Of a stretch of 64,000 nt of DNA, positions 26,056 to 35,592 are shown piece after piece. The stretch is from contig NZ_CP067099.1 in assembly GCF_016618195.1 (NCBI RefSeq), positions 2,542,001-2,606,000 on the forward strand, given 5' to 3'. The notes beneath the pieces were generated by a model, which was not told the DNA's origin, ran no database searches, and worked only from the letters and a program-made list of their open reading frames with translations. Within the stretch, counting starts at the first letter, position 1. The number at the start of each line of letters is the position of its first letter. Both the position numbers and the translations under genes were made by a program. The DNA is from Providencia manganoxydans. Its GTDB lineage: Bacteria > Pseudomonadota > Gammaproteobacteria > Enterobacterales > Enterobacteriaceae.

Positions 26056-26087
26056 CTCCTTCTGACTCTCCAGCAGAAGGAGCTTTT
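26056..26087 (+). terminator. Orphan intrinsic terminator (candidate sRNA 3' end)
   Basis: CTCCTTCTG / CAGAAGGAG, a perfect 9-bp stem with a 9-nt loop followed by CTTTTTCG, on the plus strand. It lies between two minus-strand genes (zntB and mppA), so no known gene needs it. It may end an unannotated plus-strand RNA starting in the 200 bp to its left. Confidence 0.5.
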
Positions 26088-26208
26088 TCGTGATGAAATG
26101 ACAGTAGCAGATTAAATATAGACTTATCTTCCGTTGCAGCGCGGTGACCTTCACTTTTCGCCTACCTGCCTCTTCAAGTTCTCTGGAATATATAAACCAG
26201 AATGTTAA

Positions 26209-27831
26209 TCAATGTGCTGTAATATAAAAACTATGGCTATAAGCAACATCTTCTGGGTTTTCAATTGGATAACCTTTTAGCCACGGTTTAATTAATCGTG
26301 CATTGGTATATTGGTAGATAGGTGCAATTGGTGCTTCTTGCGCAATAATCGCCTCCGCTTGGTTATAATAACGATTTCGTAAGTCTGCATTCGTTTCAAT
26401 ACTCGCTGATGCAATCACTTCATCGTAGCGTTTACTATTAAATTTTGGAATATTGCCATTATGTTGCGAAGTCAACAGTGATAAAAATGTTGATGGCTCA
26501 TTAAAATCACCAATCCATGATGCTCTGATCACATCAAAATTACCGGTATTACGGCTGTCAATATACGTTTTCCATTCCTGATTAACTAATTTGACCTCAA
26601 CACCAAGTTTTTTCTTCCACATTGAAGCAACAGCAATAGCAATTTTTTGATGATTTTCCGAGCTATTATATAACAGTACCAATTCTAATGGTTTATGAGG
26701 GCCATATCCTGCTGCTTGTAATAGTACTTTAGCCTGCTCATCTAACTCTTTCTGAGTATAACTTTCATAAATTCCTTTTTGTGGCTTAAAACCGTCAGTG
26801 ACATCAGGGGTAAAGTGATTGGCAGGTTTCTCACCTGTGCCTAATACTTTTTTAGCAATGAGTTGACGATCAATTGCCATAGATAGTGCTTTGCGCACAC
26901 GTACATCGTTAGTGGGTGCCCTTTGTGTATTAAATGCATAATAATAGGTTCCCAGCTGATCTGGCGTGAAAACCTCATTTGGAATATCAGCAAGTAACTT
27001 TTGATAACGCTGTTTCGGGAAGGATTCTGTGATATCCAAATCACCCGCTAAATAACGATTCGTCGCATGTGACTCTTGGTTAATCGGCACAAATGTCACT
27101 TTAGTGATCACCGTATTTGCATGATCCCAATAATACGGATTTGGTGTTAATACAATTTTTTCATTCACTACCCTATCAGAAAGGCTAAATGCACCATTTC
27201 CAACTAAATTGCCCACCTTAATCCAATCTGCACCGTACTTTTCAATTGTCTTTGCATGTACCGGAAATAAGCTAAAGTTAGCCGTTAAAGAAGGGAAATA
27301 AGGAACGGGTTTGTCTAACACAACTTTAAGGGTATGTTTGTCAAGGGCTTCAACACCAAGTTTTTCTGCGGGAAGCTTGCCATCGATAATTTGTTGTGCG
27401 TTATTGATCCCTGCTAACGCGCCAAACCAAGCAAACGGCGATGTATTTTCAGGTTTAACTAACCGACGCCAACTGTATACAAAATCCTCGGCTGTAACTG
27501 GTTCACCATTTGACCAACGTGCATCAGGACGTAATTTGAAAAGCCATGTTTTGTTATCTGTGGTGCTCCAACTTTGGGCAACTCCAGGTATTGGGCGACC
27601 ATGGTTATCTTGATTAACTAAACCTTCAAACAAGTCACGCATTACCTGAGCTTCAGTTAAACCAACTGATTTAATTGGGTCTAATGATGCAGGTTCATCT
27701 TTTAGATGACGTGTAACTTCTTGATTTTTTGCAAGTACAGTACCGGCTGGGATCACCGCAGAGATAGCCGGAGCCGCGGTAAATATCGCTGTGAAAATAA
27801 TCGCTAAAGATGAAAGTGAGCATTTATGCAT
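26209..27831 (-). CDS. mppA: MppA/OppA-type periplasmic peptide-binding protein
   Basis: Family-5 solute-binding protein of 540 aa: signal peptide about 1-25 (ending ISA), then the OppA/MppA core. Blocks include EVTRHLKDEPASLDPIKSVG, FVYSWRRLVKPENTSPFAWF and GNGAFSLSDRVVNEKIVLTPNPYYW. It would bind murein tripeptide or oligopeptides and deliver them to the Opp transporter. Choice of MppA over OppA rests on the zntB...tpx neighbourhood, which matches E. coli mppA, and on the absence of oppBCDF here. No strong ribosome site precedes the ATG. Confidence 0.88.
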   Translation of the reverse strand: MHKCSLSSLAIIFTAIFTAAPAISAVIPAGTVLAKNQEVTRHLKDEPASLDPIKSVGLTEAQVMRDLFEGLVNQDNHGRPIPGVAQSWSTTDNKTWLFKLRPDARWSNGEPVTAEDFVYSWRRLVKPENTSPFAWFGALAGINNAQQIIDGKLPAEKLGVEALDKHTLKVVLDKPVPYFPSLTANFSLFPVHAKTIEKYGADWIKVGNLVGNGAFSLSDRVVNEKIVLTPNPYYWDHANTVITKVTFVPINQESHATNRYLAGDLDITESFPKQRYQKLLADIPNEVFTPDQLGTYYYAFNTQRAPTNDVRVRKALSMAIDRQLIAKKVLGTGEKPANHFTPDVTDGFKPQKGIYESYTQKELDEQAKVLLQAAGYGPHKPLELVLLYNSSENHQKIAIAVASMWKKKLGVEVKLVNQEWKTYIDSRNTGNFDVIRASWIGDFNEPSTFLSLLTSQHNGNIPKFNSKRYDEVIASASIETNADLRNRYYNQAEAIIAQEAPIAPIYQYTNARLIKPWLKGYPIENPEDVAYSHSFYITAH

Positions 27832-28535
27832 TTTTGGAATTCTGTCTTATTAGCAAAAGAATCAGCTAAGTATTTCGTCACTGAGACAAAAATAAACTCA
27901 ACTATGATAAAGATATTTTAAACAATAAAATACCTCAGCCGGAAGCTTTAGATCGTACGTCATACCTAGAGCTTTTTATACTCTATATAATTCGAGGTGC
28001 AGTTAGGCGACAAGTGAATGAGTCGTTAGGAGCATATTTAAGTATGTAAACAATGTGAATTGATATTAGTCACATACTCAACACAAGGTGCTGCAACTTG
28101 AAGTATAACGAGTTATAGGCATCATATTCGTTCATTGAACAAAAATCCATACAGTATCGATTAATCTGCATATTAATATCACTTGCAGATTTATATTATC
28201 TAATTTGCGTTTATTCACATCATATCAAGTTAGCTAGATCCCTTTAACTAATGAATAGTTTTCTTAATTCATTATTAGAAAATATTAATCAAATGATAGA
28301 ATACATATTACCTTATCATTTGCACTTTCTCATGCATCACCAAGCGCTAACTAAGGTATAATAAAAGCCGATAAAGCCAAATGGCACATATCAATAGGAT
28401 TTAATATCCAAACTGGTCAAAAATCGCTATGTGGGGTTTAAACTAATATAAATGATGAGTTTTATCGCAACTCATTGCGAATTGATGTTAGTCTAATAAC
28501 TTGCACGTTGACTCACTAATGGGAGAACATAAATT
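27832..28535. other. Intergenic region, 704 bp
   Basis: Between divergent mppA and tpx. It holds an ERIC-like repeat (27977-28117), long AT-rich stretches and, near tpx, a small dyad ATGAGTT/AACTCAT around 28453-28474. I see no additional ORF with a ribosome site. Confidence 0.45.
27977..28117 (+). repeat. ERIC-like repeat, copy B
   Basis: 141 bp from TATACTCTATATAATTCGAG to CTTGAAGTATAACGAGTTATA. The middle (GGAGCATATTTAAGTATGTA) parallels the ERIC core around GAGCTTACATAAGTAAG. Confidence 0.75.
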
Positions 28536-29039
28536 ATGTCACAATCAGTAAAATTAAAAGGTAATGACGTCTCTGTTGACGGTGTATTTTTACAAGCAGG
28601 ACAGCAAGCAAAAGCATTTACCTTAGTTGCTAAAGATCTTTCTGAAGCAACACTTGATAGCTACAAAGGTAAGCGTAAAGTGCTGAATATTTTCCCTAGT
28701 GTTGATACCGGTGTTTGCGCTGCATCAGTTCGTAAATTTAACCAATTGGCTAATGACTTAAGCAACACAGTTGTTCTTTGCATTTCAGCTGATTTACCTT
28801 TTGCACAAGCGCGCTTCTGCGGTGCCGAAGGTTTAGATAATGTTGTCACGCTATCTACTTTCCGTAACCCTGAGTTTGCTCATAACTACGGAGTAGCATT
28901 AACTAGCGGCCCATTGAAAGGCCTAACGGCGCGTTCAGTCGTGGTATTAGATGAAAATGACAACGTTATTTACAGCCAGTTAGTTCCTGAAATCACTGAA
29001 GAGCCTGATTACGACAAAGCACTTGCTGCACTGAAGTAA
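28536..29039 (+). CDS. tpx: Thiol peroxidase Tpx
   Basis: Periplasm-associated atypical 2-Cys peroxiredoxin of 167 aa that reduces lipid and organic peroxides using thioredoxin. Peroxidatic Cys61 is in [14 protein letters not shown] and resolving Cys95 in [10 protein letters not shown], at the same numbers as in E. coli. It is transcribed divergently from mppA, followed by a hairpin at 29049-29071, and neighbours tyrR as in E. coli. GGAG lies 9 nt before the ATG. Confidence 0.98.
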   Translation: MSQSVKLKGNDVSVDGVFLQAGQQAKAFTLVAKDLSEATLDSYKGKRKVLNIFPSVDTGVCAASVRKFNQLANDLSNTVVLCISADLPFAQARFCGAEGLDNVVTLSTFRNPEFAHNYGVALTSGPLKGLTARSVVVLDENDNVIYSQLVPEITEEPDYDKALAALK

Positions 29040-29048
29040 TTTAGCTGA

Positions 29049-29071
29049 GCAGCCAGTATTATACTGGCTGC
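29049..29071. terminator. Hairpin between tpx and the 124-aa gene
   Basis: GCAGCCAGTA / TACTGGCTGC, perfect 10-bp arms with a TTA loop, between convergent genes; followed by TTATTG on the plus strand. Confidence 0.65.
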
Positions 29072-29083
29072 TTATTGATGGCT

Positions 29084-29458
29084 TTAGTCAACATAAAGCC
29101 AATTTAATGTTTTATGATGTTTTGCGTTAACAACATTCGCGAATAGTTTATTATCCCCCATCATGTTTACCAACGAGTGGGAGCAACAACTGAGGATCTT
29201 CATCGCCTGTTCTTTATCAACAGGGCAAGATGAGGTAAGAATATCGATAATCAGATCTCTCGGTTTATTACCATTTTTAACTAACGCTTCCCAAGTAAAG
29301 CGATGACGCTTTTCCAGATAACGGGCTGCTGCTCGATTCATTAAATAGAGCTCAGCAGCTGAAGCCGCAACCTCAAACATATCATTTTTATAGTGGCGCT
29401 GGTTGAGATAATTGCGCAGTTTAGTCGTAACAATAAAGTTAAGAGCGAATTGATCCAT
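29084..29458 (-). CDS. Conserved hypothetical protein, 124 aa
   Basis: Not recognised. A soluble, mostly helical-looking protein (MDQFALNFIVTTKLRNYLNQRHYKNDMFEVAASAAELYL, then HRFTWEALVKNGNKPRDLIIDIL). Two consecutive cysteines lie late (LSCCSHSL), plus one at SSCPVD. No signal or membrane segment. The start at 29458 is set by AAGGAG 5 nt ahead; the frame is open 51 bp further upstream without a ribosome site. It occupies a slot between tpx and tyrR that is empty in E. coli. Confidence 0.72.
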   Translation of the reverse strand: MDQFALNFIVTTKLRNYLNQRHYKNDMFEVAASAAELYLMNRAAARYLEKRHRFTWEALVKNGNKPRDLIIDILTSSCPVDKEQAMKILSCCSHSLVNMMGDNKLFANVVNAKHHKTLNWLYVD

Positions 29459-29626
29459 AGCAACTCCTTGCAGGCTCTTAAACAGCCTTGCGACATCGGT
29501 TATCATCAATCAAAACAAAGCGAAAATATGGATGTGCTAACTTCAGTATAGTGTGCTTTTTGTGCTAAAAGATACCGCTGGCGATGAAAAATTCGTCAGC
29601 GATCACATTAATCATAAAAGGATTGT

Positions 29627-30049
29627 TTAATCCGGGAACATTCTAATTTCTAACTTAGTGCCTTCTGATTGCTCAATAAACTTATACAACGTCTCTCCCC
29701 CTTCAAACATTAAGCTGATTTCTAACTGTTTAGAATTTGGCCAATGATAATCCGCTTCAATACAACCACCTTGACTACATTTCACCTTAATATTTTTATT
29801 GGGTACCAATTTTTTAACCAAATTATAGCGATCTTCACTATCAAGCTGCTTATAACGCTCAAAGGCAACAGGTATATTTGCATTAGCAAAATCACATTCG
29901 ATCAAATAGCCATTCTCATAAATATCATCAGGTTGTTGCTGTGGGGTATGACAATACTTATCCATTTCAGCAGATTGAGTGAGCTCTTGCCCAATACTTT
30001 GGTGATTAAAACAAAAGAACAAAAAAACCAGTAATAGATAGTTATTCAT
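29627..30049 (-). CDS. Exported hypothetical protein overlapping tyrR
   Basis: A 140-aa exported protein with a hydrophobic signal (MNNYLLLVFLFFCFNHQSIG). A Cys-containing mature domain follows (DKYCHTPQQ, YLIECDFA, KVKCSQGGCIEADY), which could hold two disulphides. No family recognised. Its ATG lies inside the last codons of tyrR, an 8-bp overlap, so it is probably translated from the tyrR mRNA by coupling. No hairpin separates them. An envelope protein tied to the aromatic amino-acid regulator is unusual. Confidence 0.7.
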   Translation of the reverse strand: MNNYLLLVFLFFCFNHQSIGQELTQSAEMDKYCHTPQQQPDDIYENGYLIECDFANANIPVAFERYKQLDSEDRYNLVKKLVPNKNIKVKCSQGGCIEADYHWPNSKQLEISLMFEGGETLYKFIEQSEGTKLEIRMFPD

Positions 30050-31607
30050 TATCTTGCTCTTTTTTCTGATTCAAACCATATTCACGCAATTTGTTTGCAA
30101 TTGCCGTATGAGATACCTCTAAACGTTTTGCCAATTTACGTGTACTTGGATAATCGCGATATAAGCGTGATAGTACCGATGCTTCGTAACGTTTGGTAAT
30201 TTCATCCAATGATCCATTTAAAGAATCTATTGCAATAGCGGGTAAGCTGTCCGTATCCGGTAAATCAATATCATGGGCATTTAATACATCACCTTCTAAC
30301 TGCGTTAAGCCTTGATAAATTGCATTTCGTAATTGTCTAACATTGCCCGGCCAATAATAACGGCTTAAATAATCAATCAATGATGGCGTTAGTCGGGGTT
30401 TGGCAATATTCAATTCTTTAGAAAAGTTAGTAACGAATACTTCAGTGAGGGGTAAAATATCTTCTTGTCTGTCTCGTAGTGGAGGAATAGTCAGTGTTAG
30501 CACGTTTAAGCGATAATAAAGGTCTTCTCTAAACTTTTTCTGTGCAACCAATTCAGGAAGATTTTTCTGTGTCGCACAAATCACTCGTACATTGACCTTT
30601 ACTTCACGCTCTTCTCCTACACGCCGAAATGTACCATCATTGAGAAAACGTAGTAATTTAATTTGCATCTGTGGTGACATTTCGGCAATTTCATCTAATA
30701 AAACGGTGCCACCATTTGCCTGTTCAAAAAAGCCTTTTTTGCCATCAAGCGCATTTGGATAAGCGCCTGCCGCATAACCAAATAATTCACTTTCTACCAC
30801 ATCATCAGGCATTGATGCACAGTTTAATCCTAAGAAAGGTGCATTCCCTCGGGCACTGTGTAAATGGCACGCTTTTGCTAGCAAGTCTTTACCCGTTCCG
30901 GTTTCACCAACGAGTAATAATGGCTCATCTAACATGGCAATACGCTTTGCACGTTCGATGACATGTGACATCGCAGGGCTACTCGCAACAATCAAATCAA
31001 AGCCATCCACATCAACACCAACAATTTGCTGACGCTGTTTTTCTAAGATAGCGACTGATTTAAGTAATAATACCGCACCAGTGCAATGTGATTTACCGTT
31101 TTCATCATCCAAAATAATGGGAGTAACTTGCATCAAATAGTCATTACCTTTTACAGTCACTCTTTCGGTATAGGCTTCAGGCTCTTCTCGCTCAAACCAA
31201 CGCTGTAGCCCGTGATTATTGACTAAATTTGAAAAAGTTTTCTGTTTAATTTTGTTTTCATCAACACCAAATAATTGCAATGACATTGGGTTGACTAATT
31301 CAATATTTAGTTTGTTATCAATAGATAGGACAGGCTCTGGGAATGAATTTAACAAAGCCCAAACAGCTTTATGCTCTCTCTCTGAAGGCATAAAGAAAAT
31401 ACGCCGAACATCAATGACGCCGTTAATACGGCGGATCTCTGCCATCAGTGTACTAAATACCTGAAAATCAACGGGGGTAAAATTAAGGTAGATCCGCCTT
31501 TGCGCTGATATTTCAATGCCTTTAAGGTCAATATTTTGCAAGACGAGCAAGTCTAATAATTCACGAGTGAGACCGATACGGTCTTGGCAAGTCACTTCAA
31601 GGCGCAT
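30042..31607 (-). CDS. tyrR: TyrR aromatic amino-acid regulator
   Basis: A 521-aa regulator of aromatic amino-acid synthesis and transport: N-terminal ACT-type domain (1-75), PAS domain (about 80-190), AAA+ domain with Walker A GETGTGKD near 237, and a C-terminal helix-turn-helix (TRKLAKRLEVSHTAIANKLREYGL). The sigma-54 contact loop GAFTGA is replaced by GAYPNA, as in E. coli TyrR, which works with sigma-70 only. Upstream ycjF and downstream exported gene share its strand; a 235-bp gap before it should hold its own promoter. Confidence 0.97.
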   Translation of the reverse strand: MRLEVTCQDRIGLTRELLDLLVLQNIDLKGIEISAQRRIYLNFTPVDFQVFSTLMAEIRRINGVIDVRRIFFMPSEREHKAVWALLNSFPEPVLSIDNKLNIELVNPMSLQLFGVDENKIKQKTFSNLVNNHGLQRWFEREEPEAYTERVTVKGNDYLMQVTPIILDDENGKSHCTGAVLLLKSVAILEKQRQQIVGVDVDGFDLIVASSPAMSHVIERAKRIAMLDEPLLLVGETGTGKDLLAKACHLHSARGNAPFLGLNCASMPDDVVESELFGYAAGAYPNALDGKKGFFEQANGGTVLLDEIAEMSPQMQIKLLRFLNDGTFRRVGEEREVKVNVRVICATQKNLPELVAQKKFREDLYYRLNVLTLTIPPLRDRQEDILPLTEVFVTNFSKELNIAKPRLTPSLIDYLSRYYWPGNVRQLRNAIYQGLTQLEGDVLNAHDIDLPDTDSLPAIAIDSLNGSLDEITKRYEASVLSRLYRDYPSTRKLAKRLEVSHTAIANKLREYGLNQKKEQDNE

Positions 31608-31842
31608 GGATTAAGAACCTTTAACGGAAATAGAAATAGTTATTAAATATTTTAGCGTATTTACAGCTGGAATACAGCAGATGTGTCACATATTATTGAC
31701 AGCAATGATTTACAGCCAACAAATGACAAAGGTATTATTATAATAACGATGGAAAATAAAGCGTTATGATGAAATGAAAAAATGACGTTCTTTTCTACTG
31801 GCAAGTGTTGTTTACTATCAACGCAACCTGCCAGTAAAAGGT

Positions 31843-32898
31843 TTATTTCGTGCTTTTTTTACTAGGCACTGCATTTTTAAGTTGGCTTAATAGCTGCCCG
31901 CGAAAATCAGCTAAACGTGGTTTATCATCAATCCAAGGCAATGGACGACATAACTCCATCGCTTTAATACCCAGCCTTGCCGTTAATAAACCGGCGCCAA
32001 TACCTTGCGCGGCACGAGTTGATAAACGTGCAGTAATATCCTGAGACAGCCAATCCATACCGACCTCACGAATTAATTCAGACGCCCCCGCAAATGCAAT
32101 ATTAATTAATACCATTCTAAACAAACGAATACGGCTATAGTAACCGAGTTCAATACCATAAATAGCAGCAATACGATTAATTAAACGGATATTCCGCCAT
32201 GCAATAAAAGCCATATCAACAATTGCTAGTGGGCTAACTGCGATCATCAGTGCTGATTCCGCAGATGACCGGCTGATTTCTTTACGTGCCTGCTCATCTA
32301 AGATCGGCTGAACTAGTTTGCTATATAATTCGATGACTTCGCGGTCGTTATGCGTTTCATGTATTGTCGTTTGCCAGCGCTGTATCGCGGGGTGTTGTTC
32401 TGAAAGAGCCGATTGTTTGGCCAATTTTTCACAGAATGCTTTACCCTGCCCCATACCATGGCTATGCAGTAATTCCCTCGCAATATCACGTTCTTGCGCT
32501 CTTTCTCTTAAGCGATATAAACGACGCCACTCTGTGATAACAGAGCCAACACCAGCAACAACAATTAAACCACCAGCGGCGGCGGTACCTAACGCGGTCC
32601 AATCTTGAGTAACCCAAGAGGTATGGATCCATATGCCTAATTGAGCGATAACACTGACACCAAACACACCTATCGCAGCACCAACCAGTCGACGCCAAAA
32701 GCTACGCTTAGGTTTCAAAGCTTCATTAATTAAGCTTTCAACTTCGCCCTCTTGAACATCTTGTTCTGCTTCAATTTCAACAGATACAAAATGATGTTGC
32801 TCTTGCGGATCAAAGTATTGCGCTTTTCGCAATTTTTCATCATGTTCAGCCGCTGTCTGCTCAGAAAAATCGACTCTTGGCTTAATGGGCTCACTCAT
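31843..32898 (-). CDS. ycjF: YcjF membrane protein (UPF0283/DUF697)
   Basis: Inner-membrane protein of 351 aa: a charged N-terminal 65 residues, two helices ([20 protein letters not shown] and [19 protein letters not shown] near 72-120), then the DUF697 domain with further hydrophobic stretches ([22 protein letters not shown]). It matches E. coli YcjF across its length. It overlaps the ycjX stop as ATGA, so the two are translated together. Function is not established; the genes are associated with the phage-shock/envelope-stress region. Confidence 0.94.
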   Translation of the reverse strand: MSEPIKPRVDFSEQTAAEHDEKLRKAQYFDPQEQHHFVSVEIEAEQDVQEGEVESLINEALKPKRSFWRRLVGAAIGVFGVSVIAQLGIWIHTSWVTQDWTALGTAAAGGLIVVAGVGSVITEWRRLYRLRERAQERDIARELLHSHGMGQGKAFCEKLAKQSALSEQHPAIQRWQTTIHETHNDREVIELYSKLVQPILDEQARKEISRSSAESALMIAVSPLAIVDMAFIAWRNIRLINRIAAIYGIELGYYSRIRLFRMVLINIAFAGASELIREVGMDWLSQDITARLSTRAAQGIGAGLLTARLGIKAMELCRPLPWIDDKPRLADFRGQLLSQLKNAVPSKKSTK

Positions 32899-34292
32899 TT
32901 TAATTTATCTCCCAATAAGAACTCTAATGCACTATCCATTCGAATATGCGGTAGTGGCTGATCAAGGGGTATTTGCCGAGGACGGAAATTTTCAAATTCA
33001 AACTGCTGTTTTTGCCAAAATTGTTCATTTGGCAACCGTTTAGGAACCTCACCTGGATAAAAGGTCATCGTTTGACCATCGCTCAAGCGTTCTCCTTTTA
33101 ACGCAGGCAATTTTTCTCCTCGATAATCGATAATACCGCTGTCTGTCGCTTGAATAGAAGCCAAACCGATACAATCCATACTAATCCCTTCAAAAGCCGC
33201 ATTTTGCCAAGCCTCTTGAACTAACTGCTGTAACAATGAAACTAAATTAGTATGTTGATCGGGGGTAACATGATCCGATTTACTGGCCGCAAACAGTAAT
33301 TTGTCAATACAAGGTGAAAACATACGCCTTAACAAAGTACGTTTACCATAATGAAAGCTACGCATTAATTGAGTTAATGCCATACGCATATCATTAAAGG
33401 CATCAGGACCGCTATTTAATGGTTGTAAACAATCAACCAATACAATTTGGCGGTCAAAACGCTGAAAGTGATCTTTATAAAACCCCTTAACTACATTTTC
33501 ACAATAATATTGATAACGACGCTGAAGCATACCAATGTTGGTCTGCTTATCGGCTTGAGCCAGCTTCTTTTCACCGTATTTTTCGATATTTGGCCACGGA
33601 AAAAATTGCAATGCAGGCGCTCCAGCCAAATCTCCAGGAAGCACAAAACGCCCCGGTTGAATAAAGTGCTGCCCTTCCGCTTTGCATTGCTCTAAATAAG
33701 TTGTATAAGCTGCTGAAATTGCAGCGAGTAAATTCTCATCTGCCGGTGCAAATGGATCACATGACTCACACAGTTGTAGCCATGATTGTGCTAATTGGCT
33801 ACGTTTTCCTTTTTGTAGCGATGCCATCTGTGCCGACCACTCAACGTAATGTTGATCAAGCATAGGAAGATCAAGCAACCATTCCCCAGGGTAATCAACA
33901 ATTTCTAAATATAACGAAGAATTATCAACAAAATGACGGAAAAAGGAGTCCTCTGAGCGGTAATGTAACTTCAAACGTATTTCGCTCACACCACGGGTAG
34001 GTGTTGGCCACTGAGGAGGATCACCATATAACTGAGAGATGCCCTCATCATAAGTAAAACGTTGGATTGAAAAATCACGCTGTGGGATACGTTTAACACC
34101 AAGTAAACGCTTATCGCGCGCAGCGGAAAATAGCGGTAAACGCGCACCACTATTTACATTCAATAATTGGTTAACAAGGGAAGTAATAAAAGCCGTCTTT
34201 CCACTACGGCTAAGTCCAGTTACGGCAAGCCTGACATGACGATCAACACTGCGATTCATCAAGTCGGTCAATTCATTTTGTAGCCGTTTCAT
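32895..34292 (-). CDS. ycjX: YcjX P-loop GTPase/ATPase (DUF463)
   Basis: A 465-aa P-loop protein of the DUF463 family. Walker A GLSRSGKT lies near residues 25-32, and [14 protein letters not shown] is a switch-like segment at about 130-143. [10 protein letters not shown] and the C-terminal ELLGDKLK region (FLLGDKLK here) match E. coli YcjX. It lies just downstream of pspD across an ERIC-like repeat and upstream of ycjF, an arrangement shared with E. coli, where it belongs to stress-induced genes. Exact activity unknown. Confidence 0.94.
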   Translation of the reverse strand: MKRLQNELTDLMNRSVDRHVRLAVTGLSRSGKTAFITSLVNQLLNVNSGARLPLFSAARDKRLLGVKRIPQRDFSIQRFTYDEGISQLYGDPPQWPTPTRGVSEIRLKLHYRSEDSFFRHFVDNSSLYLEIVDYPGEWLLDLPMLDQHYVEWSAQMASLQKGKRSQLAQSWLQLCESCDPFAPADENLLAAISAAYTTYLEQCKAEGQHFIQPGRFVLPGDLAGAPALQFFPWPNIEKYGEKKLAQADKQTNIGMLQRRYQYYCENVVKGFYKDHFQRFDRQIVLVDCLQPLNSGPDAFNDMRMALTQLMRSFHYGKRTLLRRMFSPCIDKLLFAASKSDHVTPDQHTNLVSLLQQLVQEAWQNAAFEGISMDCIGLASIQATDSGIIDYRGEKLPALKGERLSDGQTMTFYPGEVPKRLPNEQFWQKQQFEFENFRPRQIPLDQPLPHIRMDSALEFLLGDKLK

Positions 34293-34334
34293 AATTCTCC
34301 CACTCGCTCAATAATATTGATATCTAATTTAACA

Positions 34335-34476
34335 TATACTCTAAATAATTCGAGGCTCAGGTAGGCGACAAGTCAAGATAGACGGGGAAGTATAGATAAA
34401 CTATGCGACTCGGTAAACGTTGCATCGCCACTGATACCTTGAAGAAAAGCCCTGTAACTGGCCGTATGACGAGTAT
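34335..34476 (+). repeat. ERIC-like repeat, copy C
   Basis: 142 bp from TATACTCTAAATAATTCGAG to GTATGACGAGTATC, between ycjX and pspD. Confidence 0.75.
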
Positions 34477-34524
34477 CAATTCGCTCATCACGAATTGCAA
34501 GAATGCAAGCATAGTCGCTATTTT

Positions 34525-34707
34525 TTAACGGGTTAGACGTTTTGTTAGGTAACTGATGACCCATTTGCTGCCAACGATTTTAATCACTTTGCCAATGACT
34601 CCACCTGGGCCATAGGTCATAGCTAATGTTACAACGACCTTCAATACCTTACCGACAGCCTGCTTTTTCACTTGCTGCTGGAATTTGCGTTTGATATGAG
34701 TATGCAT
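34525..34707 (-). CDS. pspD: Phage shock protein PspD
   Basis: Small basic protein of 60 aa with one hydrophobic stretch (VLKVVVTLAMTYGPGGVIGKVIKIVG). It retains the family phrase YGPGGVIG found as YGPAGVAG in E. coli PspD (73 aa). Last gene of the psp operon; a peripheral membrane protein of unclear role. It is bracketed by two ERIC-like repeats (34335-34476 and 34738-34878), so the mRNA between pspC and ycjX would carry both hairpins. Confidence 0.85.
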   Translation of the reverse strand: MHTHIKRKFQQQVKKQAVGKVLKVVVTLAMTYGPGGVIGKVIKIVGSKWVISYLTKRLTR

Positions 34708-34737
34708 TGTTTTACCGTATAAATTTCAATAAGTAAG

Positions 34738-34878
34738 CATGTTCTACATAATTCGCGGTACAGCGAAGCAACAAACAAACGAGCCGCTAGGCGTATAGAA
34801 AACACGGTAGCTGACGCGAATGCTCCTATTCACCATACCTCAACGTAAAGCACTGCAACTTAGAGTATGACGCGTATA
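34738..34878 (+). repeat. ERIC-like repeat, copy D
   Basis: About 141 bp, left end degenerate (TTCTACATAATTCGCGG), right end CTTAGAGTATGACGCGTATA. Lies between pspC and pspD. Confidence 0.7.
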
Positions 34879-34936
34879 CGTTTTAGGGAATAATGATTTC
34901 CATTATCCCCCGAAAACGCAGATGGGGGTGTTTGAA

Positions 34937-35293
34937 TTATAAATCACGAAACTTACTATTTACCGTATAGGTATCAGAAGTCACATAACGCTCTATTTGG
35001 CGTAAACGTAATTCCCCTGATTTTAATTGAGCATCCACCTCATTAAATAAACTGGTCACCTCTGCACTAATATCTTGTTCGGCACGATAGCCACTTGGTG
35101 CATTAGGAACAACAAAGCACATAACAATATATATGACCAGTGTGATACCAAAGCTCATAAATAGAGCCAATACTGTCAATGCTCTGACCAATGCAACCGG
35201 TACGTCAAGATATTGCGCAATACCGGAACACACACCGCCAAATACTCGGCGATCAGTTAAACGATATAATTTACGGTTGCGAAAATGAGTCAT
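34937..35293 (-). CDS. pspC: Phage shock protein PspC
   Basis: Inner-membrane sensor/activator of the psp response. The 118-aa product has the PspC domain RKLYRLTDRRVFGGVCSGIAQYLDVP (6-31) followed by a long hydrophobic helix (LVRALTVLALFMSFGITLVIYIVMCFVVP) and a cytosolic or periplasmic tail. The start at 35293 shares one base with the pspB stop (TAATG), so the in-frame ATG at 35308 is rejected. With PspB it relieves PspA inhibition of PspF under membrane stress. Confidence 0.95.
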   Translation of the reverse strand: MTHFRNRKLYRLTDRRVFGGVCSGIAQYLDVPVALVRALTVLALFMSFGITLVIYIVMCFVVPNAPSGYRAEQDISAEVTSLFNEVDAQLKSGELRLRQIERYVTSDTYTVNSKFRDL

Positions 35294-35526
35294 TATTTTT
35301 GCCTCCAATTTGGATGTTCCGCATCCAGAATATCTTCTAACGTTTTAATGCGTTGTTGCATACGTTGTGATTGCTCAGCAAGCTGCATTAAGCGCTGAAT
35401 TTCATTTTCTGTTAGCTGGCTCTCCTGACCGTTTTTTTGTTTGCTGTAATGCAGCCACAACCAAAACGGTAGAATAAAGATAACAAAAATAATTAATACG
35501 AGAGACAGAAAAACATAGCCCATCAC
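35293..35526 (-). CDS. pspB: Phage shock protein PspB
   Basis: A 77-aa membrane protein: an N-terminal helix (VFLSLVLIIFVIFILPFWLWLHY) followed by a leucine-zipper-like cytosolic part (ENEIQRLMQLAEQSQRMQQRIKTLEDIL), ending HPNWR, as in E. coli PspB. It partners PspC in sensing envelope stress and signalling to PspA. Middle of the pspABCD operon, one-base overlap with pspC. Confidence 0.96.
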   Translation of the reverse strand: MMGYVFLSLVLIIFVIFILPFWLWLHYSKQKNGQESQLTENEIQRLMQLAEQSQRMQQRIKTLEDILDAEHPNWRQK

Positions 35527-35592
35527 ATTTCCTTATATCAAATGGTAATATTATCTTTTTCCCCTAATGCAGCATTAGGGGAATTATCATAA

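Noticed and set aside
34373..34564. Minus-strand frame between ycjX and pspD
   Set aside because: Falls inside ERIC-like copy C and overlaps pspD in another frame.
34335..34878. pspD as cargo of a composite transposon
   Set aside because: The flanking ERIC-like repeats are non-coding, are in direct orientation and occur singly elsewhere; pspD is in its ancestral place.
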